Origin: Nonomuraea fuscirosea
GTDB lineage: Bacteria; Actinomycetota; Actinomycetes; Streptosporangiales; Streptosporangiaceae
Length of the DNA stretch: 64,000 nucleotides
Reading direction: 5' to 3'
Assembly: GCF_003001935.1 (NCBI RefSeq)
Contig: NZ_PVNG01000017.1
Span: 220,679 to 284,678 of the forward strand
This document shows positions 1 through 6,614 of the stretch, piece by piece. Positions within the stretch are counted from its first letter, which is position 1, and each line of letters opens with the position of its first letter. Position numbers and translations under genes: made by a program. Under the pieces are notes generated by a model. That model did no database searches. It saw nothing but the letters and a program-made list of their open reading frames with translations, and had not been told where the DNA came from.

Positions 1-228
1 CAGCCAGTCGGGCAGGTTGACCAGGTCCTCGTTCACCACCGTCCGGCCCGCCACCTGCGAGGCCAGCCGGTCGTAGCAGCCCGCCCGATAGGTGCCGGGC
101 GTACGGGCCAGGCCGTCGGGCGTGGCGCCGCGGGTGGCCCAGCGGCCGTTCCCGAGCGTGCACAGCGCCTCGCGCAGACCCTCCAAGGCGGGGTCGTACC
201 CCTCGTAGACGAGCGTCCAGGCGTTCAC
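1..228 (-). CDS. GH65 family sugar phosphorylase, N-terminal fragment
   Basis: The first 76 codons of a protein that continues beyond the left edge. The visible sequence starts with a GTG codon and holds the motif LGNGRWATRGA, followed by a GTYRAGCYDRL stretch. This is the N-terminal signature of glycoside hydrolase family 65 (maltose, trehalose or kojibiose phosphorylases), which split disaccharides with phosphate and so save ATP. The GTG overlaps the TGA of the upstream HAD gene (GTGA), so the two are translationally coupled. GH65 phosphorylases release beta-glucose 1-phosphate, the substrate of beta-phosphoglucomutase, which fits the neighbour. The exact substrate cannot be told from this part. 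Confidence 0.8.
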   Translation of the reverse strand, partial: MNAWTLVYEGYDPALEGLREALCTLGNGRWATRGATPDGLARTPGTYRAGCYDRLASQVAGRTVVNEDLVNLPDWL

Positions 229-974
229 CGTGAACTCACCGGAACACGTCCGGCCACGTCCAGGTCGGCCAAGTCCGGCACCACGACGTCGGCTCCCGCG
301 CGCCGCAGCTCCGCCGCCTGCGATCCGGTCCGGTCGACTCCGACGACCAGCCCGAACCCGCCCCTGCGCCCGGCCTCGACGCCGGGCAGCGCGTCCTCCA
401 CGACCACCGCCTCGGACGGGGGCACCTCCAGCCGCCGCGCGGCCTCGAGGAACAGCGCCGGGTCGGGCTTGCCGGGCAGGCCGAGCCGGGCCGAGTCCTC
501 GCCGTCGACCACCACGTCGAACAGGTGGATCAGGCCCGCGGAGCCGACGACCAGGCGGCAGTGGCGGCTGGCCGACACCACCGCGGTCCGGCACCCGCGC
601 CGCCGCAGCTCGTGCACCAGGGCGACGGTCGAGGGGAAGGCGGCGACGCCGTCCTCGGTGACCTGCCGGACGAACAGCGCGTCCTTGGCGAGGCTCAGCC
701 CGTGCACGGTGGGCGCGCCCGGCTCGTCGCCGCGACCGCCCTCGGGCAGCGTGATGCCACGCGAGGCCAGGAAGGTGCGGATCCCGTCGAGCCGCGGCCG
801 CCCGTCCACATGGCGGAGGTAGTCGGCACGGACGTCGAACGGGGCGGAACGGCCGCGCAGGAAACGGTCGAACACGTGCTTCCACGCGGCGGCGTGCACC
901 CGGGCCGTGTCGGTGACGACGCCATCGGTGTCGAAGATCACGGCTCGCAGCCTGGTCAGGTCGAGAGCGGCCAT
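225..974 (-). CDS. HAD hydrolase, beta-phosphoglucomutase-like
   Basis: A 249-residue HAD-superfamily protein. Motif I is at about residues 13-20 (FDTDGVVTD; the usual second Asp is kept), motif II is the VVSAS region, and motif III/IV is the GKPDPALFLEAA...VVVEDALPGVEAG segment, which is typical of beta-phosphoglucomutases. It likely converts beta-glucose 1-phosphate to glucose 6-phosphate in the cytoplasm. It overlaps the GH65 gene downstream, so phosphorolysis and mutase form one pathway. I chose the ATG at 974 because the conserved fold begins right after it; the same frame stays open to 1088. A weak Dos-like box and a 22-bp repeat array lie upstream. Confidence 0.8.
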   Translation of the reverse strand: MAALDLTRLRAVIFDTDGVVTDTARVHAAAWKHVFDRFLRGRSAPFDVRADYLRHVDGRPRLDGIRTFLASRGITLPEGGRGDEPGAPTVHGLSLAKDALFVRQVTEDGVAAFPSTVALVHELRRRGCRTAVVSASRHCRLVVGSAGLIHLFDVVVDGEDSARLGLPGKPDPALFLEAARRLEVPPSEAVVVEDALPGVEAGRRGGFGLVVGVDRTGSQAAELRRAGADVVVPDLADLDVAGRVPVSSR

Positions 975-1010
975 GACGGTGACGCTACCCAGCCCGGACG
1001 GTCGCAGACA

Positions 1011-1024
1011 GGGCCTTTGGACCT
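1011..1024. promoter_or_regulatory. weak Dos-like box
   Basis: GGGCCTTTGGACCT lies between the divergent HAD/GH65 genes and the USP gene. It keeps the GGG.C left half but has A instead of T in the right half. It is included because its position fits both promoters; this is the weakest member of the family. Confidence 0.35.
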
Positions 1025-1074
1025 TCGCGCCGCCGACCTCCGGCCCTGCGCGGCTCCGCGCCCACCTGGCGGAC

Positions 1075-1140
1075 CGGCTGAAGACCACCGGCGGAGCGGC
1101 TGAAGACCGCCGGCGGGCCGGTTGAGGACCAACGGCGCCT
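1075..1140. repeat. three 22-bp tandem repeats upstream of USP gene
   Basis: Three units of exactly 22 bp (1075-1096, 1097-1118, 1119-1140) share the pattern CGGcTGAaGACCacCGGCGg. The third unit contains AGGACCAACGGC, close to the Dos box half AGGACCAAnG. A 22-bp period equals two helical turns and matches the spacing of the paired boxes at 16152/16173 and 50694/50716. The array may be a row of degenerate regulator sites. Confidence 0.6.
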
Positions 1141-1219
1141 CGTTCGGGACCGCCTCCCCGGGTGCCGCTCTCTCCGCCGGACGACGCTGGAGGGGAGAGA
1201 TCCGATGAGGAGGCCTGTG

Positions 1220-1619
1220 ATGGCTGGACACATCGTCGTGGGCGTGGACGGTTCCGTGCCCGCGCGGGCCGCCGTCGAATGGGCGGCTGACGACGCAGTG
1301 CGGCTCCGTGCGCCGCTGCGGGTGGTGCACGCCTACGCTCCCGGGGTCACGTACGACATGGATGAGGTCCGTGTGGCGCAGCACCAGGTCGTTCGCGACC
1401 GGCTGGCGATCTTCGCCCAGGACTACCCGCAGGTGACGGTCGTCGAGGACGTCCCCCATGCCCACCCGGTGCAGGCCCCTGACCGAGGCGTCCCGGCGGG
1501 CGGACCTGGTGGTGGTGGGCTCGCACGGGCGCGGCCCGCTGGGCTCGGCACTGCTCGGCTCGGTCAGCCGCGGCACGCTGCACCACGCCGCCTGCCCGGT
1601 CGCGGTGGTCCGCGCGTAG
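1220..1619 (+). pseudogene. universal stress protein, frameshifted
   Basis: A single-domain UspA-type protein of about 132 residues once the frame is restored. The N-terminus reads HIVVGVDGSVPARAAVEWAA, like the intact USPs at 16427 and 59767. The C-terminal ATP-binding segment GSHGRGPLGSALLGSVSRG is present, but in the +1 frame. The shift maps to the C4 run at 1476-1479, where one extra C breaks the frame just after HPVQA; the restored frame ends at TAG 1617-1619. The start at 1220 has a perfect AGGAGG six bases upstream (an ATG at 1205 lies before it). It is either a recent pseudogene or a homopolymer sequencing error. Confidence 0.75.
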
Positions 1620-1725
1620 GACCGGTGCCCGTGATCGACGTGGAGACCGGACGGATCGCCGGCACCCCGCACCGGCACGACGTGCTGCGCGTCTTCACCC
1701 GTCCGGCCGCCGAAGCCGCGGTTCG

Positions 1726-2982
1726 TCACCGACGGGCGCGGAGCACCTCCCTGGTCAGCGGGCTGAGCGCGATGGGCTCGTCCTCCGTCACGATCACGGT
1801 GCCGCCGACGTGGGCAAGGTGACGGCCGAAGGCGTACTGCGGCTCCAGGACGAAACACATCCCGGGCTCCAGCACCAGGCCGGCCATGAAGGTGGGGTGA
1901 GCGTGTACAGGCGGGTACGCCTCGGCGCCTGGGAGCAGGCTGATGTCCGCGCGGTTCTTGCCGGCCGCGAGCAGAGCGTTGATCGAGTGGGCGGCGATGA
2001 GGTAGATCTGCCCGTCGTGCGCGTCGAGCGGTGCGTGCATCGCCTCCACGACGTCGCCGAAGGTCCGCCCTGGCCGGAGCGCCGCCAGGCCGGCGTGGTA
2101 GGACTGCCGCGCGACGTCGCCGGCGCGCCAGAAGTCCTCGTGCACGTCGCCGATCGCGATCGTGACCTGGTGTTGCGTGTGACGCCCGCCGAACTGGGAG
2201 AACACCTCGGCATAGATGACGTCCCCGTCGGCCAGCGCGCGCGGTGTCTGAGCGCGGTAGCACCATGGGGGTATCCCCGAGGCGACGGGGTCGGGGCCTG
2301 ACCACAGGTGCATGGCCGGGGGGAGCGTCCCACGCCGAAAGCCTTCGGCCATGCCCGCGGCGTAGACCTCCGCCTCGGACACCCCTGGGCCCGCGGTGTC
2401 GACCATGGCTTGCACCATGGCGTCGCCGATCTCCGCGGAGCGCCGCACGAGGGGGATCTCCTCGTCGCTGAGCCGCATCGTCATCAGGGCGACGGCGACG
2501 TCCATCTCCCGGAATCCGGCGTCAGGGAGCTTCTCCAGGACCCGGCTCCACAGCGTGTGGGGCAGGACGCCTTCAGGGTGCCACGGCAGATGAGCCCCGA
2601 GTCCTACGACGCCGATGTTCCCCCTGCTCAGGCCCAGCTCTGTGAGCGTGTCCGTGATCTCGGCGGAGGTGCGTGAGGCGCGCAGGTTCCGCGGCGGGAT
2701 CCAGGATTCGTCACCACGCCGGCTGGACTCCAGGTGGTCCAGGATGAACATCCCTCCCGGCAGGTGCACGATCGGCTCGCCGTCGCGAGGGAAGACGACG
2801 GTCGTTCCTGGGCGCTCGTTGGTGAACCACGTGTCGTAGGCGACCTGGGCGGGCCCCGCGTCCTCATGCTCGCCGAAAACGAGCAGGGCGTCCAGGCCCT
2901 CACGGGCCATGACCGCCCGGGTGAGATCCCAGCGGCGGTCGCGCTCGGCCGTGGAAAGGGCGGGCGCAGCGATGTCGTTCAT
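1726..2982 (-). CDS. M24 family (Xaa-Pro peptidase/creatinase-like) protein
   Basis: A 418-residue protein with the creatinase-type N-terminal domain (about 15-170) and the pita-bread M24 domain (about 190-415). The start at 2982 has AAGGAG at the right distance. In metallopeptidases of this family the first metal ligands are two Asp residues; here that stretch reads YAEVFSQFGGRHTQHQVT, with no Asp pair, and later segments HAHPTF and FVLEP partly match ligand positions. The protein may thus be a metal-free creatinase-like hydrolase rather than an aminopeptidase. The SDR gene lies 59 bp upstream on the same strand, so the two may share a transcript. Substrate unknown. Confidence 0.7.
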   Translation of the reverse strand: MNDIAAPALSTAERDRRWDLTRAVMAREGLDALLVFGEHEDAGPAQVAYDTWFTNERPGTTVVFPRDGEPIVHLPGGMFILDHLESSRRGDESWIPPRNLRASRTSAEITDTLTELGLSRGNIGVVGLGAHLPWHPEGVLPHTLWSRVLEKLPDAGFREMDVAVALMTMRLSDEEIPLVRRSAEIGDAMVQAMVDTAGPGVSEAEVYAAGMAEGFRRGTLPPAMHLWSGPDPVASGIPPWCYRAQTPRALADGDVIYAEVFSQFGGRHTQHQVTIAIGDVHEDFWRAGDVARQSYHAGLAALRPGRTFGDVVEAMHAPLDAHDGQIYLIAAHSINALLAAGKNRADISLLPGAEAYPPVHAHPTFMAGLVLEPGMCFVLEPQYAFGRHLAHVGGTVIVTEDEPIALSPLTREVLRARR

Positions 2983-3041
2983 AGTCGCGTCTCCTTGGTG
3001 GTGATCATGAAGCGTCACGGGGGATCGAAGGGACATCTCGG

Positions 3042-4016
3042 TCAGACACGCGTGCCGGTCAGCCTCTGGCTGCCGGACCACAACTGCTCGGCCCGCACGG
3101 TGTCGTAGGACTCCTCCGACGAGCGGACCTGAGTGCGGCCGTCGAAGTACGCGCCCGTGGTGCCGGCGAGGTCCGGCGCCGTCGCCAGCCAGGCCAGCGC
3201 GCCCCCCGACTCGGCGGCCGAGTTGATGTTGGGGGACATCACCCGGCGCAGCAGCCAGGTCAGGCGTGGAAGGACGTACGTGGAGATGAACCGCACCGGG
3301 GCGGGCAGTGAGCGGCCCAGGGCGGTTCCGAGCACCATGCCGGGGTTGAAGGCGTTGGCCGTGACACCCTCGGGCAGACGACGGGCCAGGGCGTAGGTGA
3401 AGTAGAGGTTCGCGAGCTTGGAGGTGCTGTAACGCCGCTGCCCGGCGACGAGCGCGTTGTCCGGCTTCGCCGATGCCGCGAGCTCGCCCCGCGCCAGGGC
3501 GTCCGCGCTGCTCCATGCCGGGGCGGGGCCCAGCTTGAGCGCCGGGTCGTGGGTGTCGCTGGAGGTCACCAGCACGCGCGCCGGGGCGCTCAGCACGGGC
3601 AGCAGCGCGTTGACCAGGACGAAGTGGCTCAGGTGGTTGACGGCGAAGGTGGACTCGAAGCCATCGGCGGTGTGGGTGAGGTTCGTGCCCATCTGCACGC
3701 CCGCGTTGCACACCAGCGCGTGCACCGGCGGAATCGTTTCCGAGGTCACGCGGCTGGTCAGCTCCGCGGCGAAGGTCCGGACGGACTCCAGTGAGGACAG
3801 GTCCATCGTCATCGCCTCGACCGTGTTGCCGCCCGCTACGGCGGAGGCCAGCGACTCCACCGTCTCCCGCCCACGGGCGGCGTCACGGACGGGCAGCACC
3901 AGGTGCCAGGGCCCGTGCTCGTCCCGGAGGATCGCGGTGGCCGCGGCGAATCCGATGCCGCTGGTGCCACCGGTGATGATGATCGTACGGGCCAGGCCCG
4001 CGGTCTGAGGTGCCAT
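3042..4016 (-). CDS. short-chain dehydrogenase/reductase
   Basis: A 324-residue classical SDR. The cofactor motif TGGTSGIG is near residue 15, followed by NAG (in VCNAGVQ), and the active-site YSTSK lies near residue 200. The extended C-terminal part and the segment around RDAARGRETV resemble the protochlorophyllide reductase/retinol dehydrogenase-like SDRs, which prefer NADP(H). The start at 4016 follows GAAGGAAGGG. It is transcribed away from the AraC regulator at 4139, with a 7-bp inverted repeat between them, so that regulator probably controls it. Substrate unknown. Confidence 0.85.
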   Translation of the reverse strand: MAPQTAGLARTIIITGGTSGIGFAAATAILRDEHGPWHLVLPVRDAARGRETVESLASAVAGGNTVEAMTMDLSSLESVRTFAAELTSRVTSETIPPVHALVCNAGVQMGTNLTHTADGFESTFAVNHLSHFVLVNALLPVLSAPARVLVTSSDTHDPALKLGPAPAWSSADALARGELAASAKPDNALVAGQRRYSTSKLANLYFTYALARRLPEGVTANAFNPGMVLGTALGRSLPAPVRFISTYVLPRLTWLLRRVMSPNINSAAESGGALAWLATAPDLAGTTGAYFDGRTQVRSSEESYDTVRAEQLWSGSQRLTGTRV

Positions 4017-4087
4017 CGTCTTGCCCTTCCTTCGGTCGTCGCCGCGACGACGACCGTCCCGGTGGCATTCAGCCTGCCAAGCACGGA

Positions 4088-4135
4088 TGGCACTTTGAAT
4101 ACTTGTGAGTGCTGGTTTCTTGTGCGAGAGTGCCA
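4088..4135. promoter_or_regulatory. inverted repeat between SDR and AraC genes
   Basis: TGGCACT (4088-4094) and AGTGCCA (4129-4135) form a perfect 7-bp inverted repeat with a 34-bp centre in the divergent promoter region. This is a candidate operator for the AraC-type regulator; widely spaced half-sites suit DNA looping by that family. Confidence 0.45.
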
Positions 4136-4138
4136 AAT

Positions 4139-5077
4139 GTGGCAGATCAGTTGTCCGAAGTGCTTGACCTCGTGGAGGTCTACAGCGCGGTGTCCGGCGG
4201 ATTCGCGGCCCGTGGCCGGTGGGTGGCGCGCTCGCCGTGCTACGACGCGATGAAACTCATCGCCATGGTGTCCGGCCACGGCCGGATGCTGACCGACGGC
4301 CTCGACGAGCCGGTCGAGCTCTCCGCCGGTGATGTCGCCATCCTCAACAACCGCACCTGGCTCCAATACGAGGGCGGCCCGCAGGGAGACGGTCCACGCC
4401 ACCGGATCAGCCCCGAGGAGAATTTCACCGGACTCGACGAGGCGGATCCCGCCACCGACGATGTCGTGCTCGGCATCGCCGTGGGCATCAACTCGGCAGG
4501 TCAGGAGCTGTTGCTGCAGACGCTGCCGCCGGTGGGAGTCGTCAGGGCCACAGCGTCGGCCCCGCTGCGCACCATCCTCGACCAGATCTTCGCCGAGGTC
4601 GCGGGCCGCCGCACCGGCTCCGCCTTCGCCATCCGGCAGTACGGTCAGCTCCTCTTCCTCGCGGTCCTGCGCGCCTACCTCGACCAGGTGGAAGCCCCAC
4701 CGGGCTGGCTGCGGGTGCTGACCGACGAGCGGCTGCGCCCGGCCGTGGCCCTCATGCACAACGAGCCCGCCGCGCCGTGGGGCCTGGAGGAGCTGGCGCG
4801 CTCCGCCGCGATGTCCCGATCAACCTTCGCCCGCCACTTCCGCGCCGCGGCGGGCATGCCACCGCTCACCTACCTCAGCCGCTACCGCATGCTCCTGGCG
4901 CAGCGCGCCCTGAGGCAGAACGACACGCGCATCGCCGCCCTCGCCGCCGACCTGGGGTACGCCTCCGAGGCGGCCTTCAGCAACGCCTTCAAGCGCGAGA
5001 TCGGCGAATCCCCGCTGCACTACCGGCACCGGGTGCGCAACGACCCGTACGGACGCCGCCAGCCCGCGCCGGCGTGA
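4139..5077 (+). CDS. AraC family transcriptional regulator (cupin_6 type)
   Basis: About 312 residues. The N-terminal cupin-like effector domain (about 10-190, with the typical FAARGRWVARSPCYDAMKL opening) is followed by two helix-turn-helix motifs (about 205-300) ending in the LGYASEAAFSNAFKREIGESPLHYR signature. It is an AraC regulator of the AraC_binding_2/cupin_6 group, often found beside an SDR or oxidoreductase that it controls. The frame is open from a GTG at 4109, but that start would place the inverted repeat within the gene, so the GTG at 4139 is preferred; the true start is uncertain. Divergent from the SDR and M24 genes. Confidence 0.85.
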   Translation: MADQLSEVLDLVEVYSAVSGGFAARGRWVARSPCYDAMKLIAMVSGHGRMLTDGLDEPVELSAGDVAILNNRTWLQYEGGPQGDGPRHRISPEENFTGLDEADPATDDVVLGIAVGINSAGQELLLQTLPPVGVVRATASAPLRTILDQIFAEVAGRRTGSAFAIRQYGQLLFLAVLRAYLDQVEAPPGWLRVLTDERLRPAVALMHNEPAAPWGLEELARSAAMSRSTFARHFRAAAGMPPLTYLSRYRMLLAQRALRQNDTRIAALAADLGYASEAAFSNAFKREIGESPLHYRHRVRNDPYGRRQPAPA

Positions 5078-5219
5078 GTGGCCCGCTCAGGGCGCCGGCA
5101 TCATCTGGACAGTCCCCGCTGACGCCCCTGCCGGTGAGCAGTTCGGCCACGGTGTGGAAGAAGGCGTTCCGGTGGACGGCGGCGACGTCTGGTCGTCGTG
5201 ACGATCGCGACGGTGGTCG
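5078..5219. other. intergenic stretch with possible gene fragment
   Basis: 142 bp between the AraC stop and the CBS gene stop. Read on the minus strand it gives a short protein-like stretch (HRNAFFHTVAELLTGRG) without a start or recognisable family. It may be the tail of a lost gene. Confidence 0.25.
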
Positions 5220-5825
5220 TCATGGTGTTCTTCTGATGTGCCTGACCCGGACGATGCCGGGCACGGTGCGGGTGAGCAGGCCGGCGATGCGGTCGGCGTG
5301 CTCGTGGGCCGGGCCGCTCAGCTCGGCAACGCCGTCGTGGACGGCGACGTCCCAGCCGGGGCCGGTGGGGTACTGCTCGCGCAGCACGTCCACGACCGCT
5401 TGGCGCAGGTCCTCGTCGGGGCGGGCGAGCATGGCCAGCAGGTCGCGGCGGCTGATCATGCCGACGATCTCGTGGCCGCGCAGGACGGGCAGGCTCTTGA
5501 TCCGCTTGCCCACCATGAGGTCGATGGCGGCGGTGACATCGGTGGTCTCGGTGACCGTGGCGACGTCGCGGGTCATCACCTCCATGACCTGACGGGGAGG
5601 CGGCGCCTGAGCCGCCGGTACGGGGCGTACGGTGGCGCGGGGGTCGGGCTCGAACTCGCCGCGCAGCAGGTCCAGTTCGCTGACGACGCCGGCGAGGCGG
5701 CCGGAGTCGTCCACGACGGGAGCCGCGGTGATGCGGTGGCCGGAAAGGACACGCACCGCCCGCCGCACCGGGTCGGTGTGGCGGACGGTGATGGCCGGGC
5801 TGGTCATGACCTCGCGGACGAGCAT
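5220..5825 (-). CDS. CBS-pair protein with degenerate BON-like tail
   Basis: 201 residues. Two CBS motifs (about 5-62 and 80-138) form a Bateman module that binds adenosine nucleotides. A C-terminal segment (about 150-198, VAVHDGVAELSGPAHEHADRIAGLLTRTVPG) resembles a BON domain. It probably senses adenylate energy charge in the cytoplasm. It lies two bases downstream of the CBS-BON gene at 5828-6508, so the two form an operon likely driven from the box at 6582. In Mycobacterium and Streptomyces dormancy loci, CBS proteins of this type are usual members. Confidence 0.85.
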   Translation of the reverse strand: MLVREVMTSPAITVRHTDPVRRAVRVLSGHRITAAPVVDDSGRLAGVVSELDLLRGEFEPDPRATVRPVPAAQAPPPRQVMEVMTRDVATVTETTDVTAAIDLMVGKRIKSLPVLRGHEIVGMISRRDLLAMLARPDEDLRQAVVDVLREQYPTGPGWDVAVHDGVAELSGPAHEHADRIAGLLTRTVPGIVRVRHIRRTP

Positions 5826-5827
5826 GG

Positions 5828-6508
5828 TTATCGGGCTTCCCGGGTGCTGTCGTCGGTGTTCCAGGTCAGTTCGTCGATCACGCCGACCACGCCGTTGACC
5901 CGGCCGGCCAGACGTACGGCGATGGCGGCCTCGGTGCGGCGCTCCATCCGTCCGGACAGCGTCACGACTCCCTGACGCACCTGCGTGGTGACGCTGGAGG
6001 TGTCGACCCACAGGGTGCGGTCGAGGACGTCGTCGCGGATCTCGGCGGCGATCTCCTCATCGGGACGCAGGAAAGGCTTGACCAGATCGCGGCGGCTGAC
6101 GATGCCGAGCAGGCAGCCGTCGCCGTCGATGACGGCCAGCCGTTTGACGTCGTTGGTGTCCATCAGGCGGGCCGCCTCGACCGCCGAAGCCTCGTAGGAG
6201 ACGCAGACGGCCGGGCTGGTCATGAGGTCGGCGGCGGTGTCGCCTTCGGCCTTCTGCCGGCCTTTGGGGCGGCGGAGCCGGGCGCGCAGCGGCGGGCGGT
6301 AGCCCTCCCGGTAGAACTGCTCGCGGAACTCCTCCTTGCGCAGCAGGTCGGCCTCGGACACCATGCCGATCACGTGCTGCTCGTGATTTAGCACCGGCAC
6401 GGCGCTGATGCCGCCGGTGATGAGCGCCTCGGCGATCTCCTTGAACGGGGTGGCGGCGGTGACGGAGACGACCTTCCTGGTCATCACGTCGGCGACGGTC
6501 ATGCGCAT
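5828..6508 (-). CDS. CBS-pair plus BON domain protein
   Basis: About 226 residues: CBS 1 (about 8-62, VADVMTRKVVSV), the linker SEADLLRKEEFREQFYREGYRPPLRARLRR, CBS 2 (about 95-150) and a BON domain (about 160-222, VRQGVVTLSGRMERRTEAAIAVRLAGRV). The same layout and linker recur at 17341 and 62995, so these are paralogues. They likely sense adenylates; BON domains often bind membranes or lipid. Starts at 6535, 6508 and 6502 are all possible; 6508 gives the family's usual length. Box 6582-6595 lies 74 bp upstream. Confidence 0.85.
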   Translation of the reverse strand: MRMTVADVMTRKVVSVTAATPFKEIAEALITGGISAVPVLNHEQHVIGMVSEADLLRKEEFREQFYREGYRPPLRARLRRPKGRQKAEGDTAADLMTSPAVCVSYEASAVEAARLMDTNDVKRLAVIDGDGCLLGIVSRRDLVKPFLRPDEEIAAEIRDDVLDRTLWVDTSSVTTQVRQGVVTLSGRMERRTEAAIAVRLAGRVNGVVGVIDELTWNTDDSTREAR

Positions 6509-6560
6509 GGCTGTTCGGCTCTTTTCTGTGCGCATTCGGAGGGCTTACTTCCATCACAAC

Positions 6561-6575
6561 CCGGGCGAAGCCCGG
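6561..6575 (-). terminator. hairpin after the GNAT/acyl-CoA synthetase gene
   Basis: CCGGGC-GAA-GCCCGG is a perfect 6-bp stem with a 3-nt loop, 40 bp past the stop codon of the gene ending at 6615. There is no clear T tract, so termination efficiency is uncertain. Confidence 0.4.
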
Positions 6576-6581
6576 ATGACA

Positions 6582-6595
6582 GGGCCGGAAGTCCT
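6582..6595. promoter_or_regulatory. Dos-like box
   Basis: GGGCCGGAAGTCCT lies 74 bp upstream of the CBS-BON gene start at 6508, a suitable distance for activation. Confidence 0.6.
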
Positions 6596-6614
6596 GAAGC
6601 GGGGTGGTCGTGGG

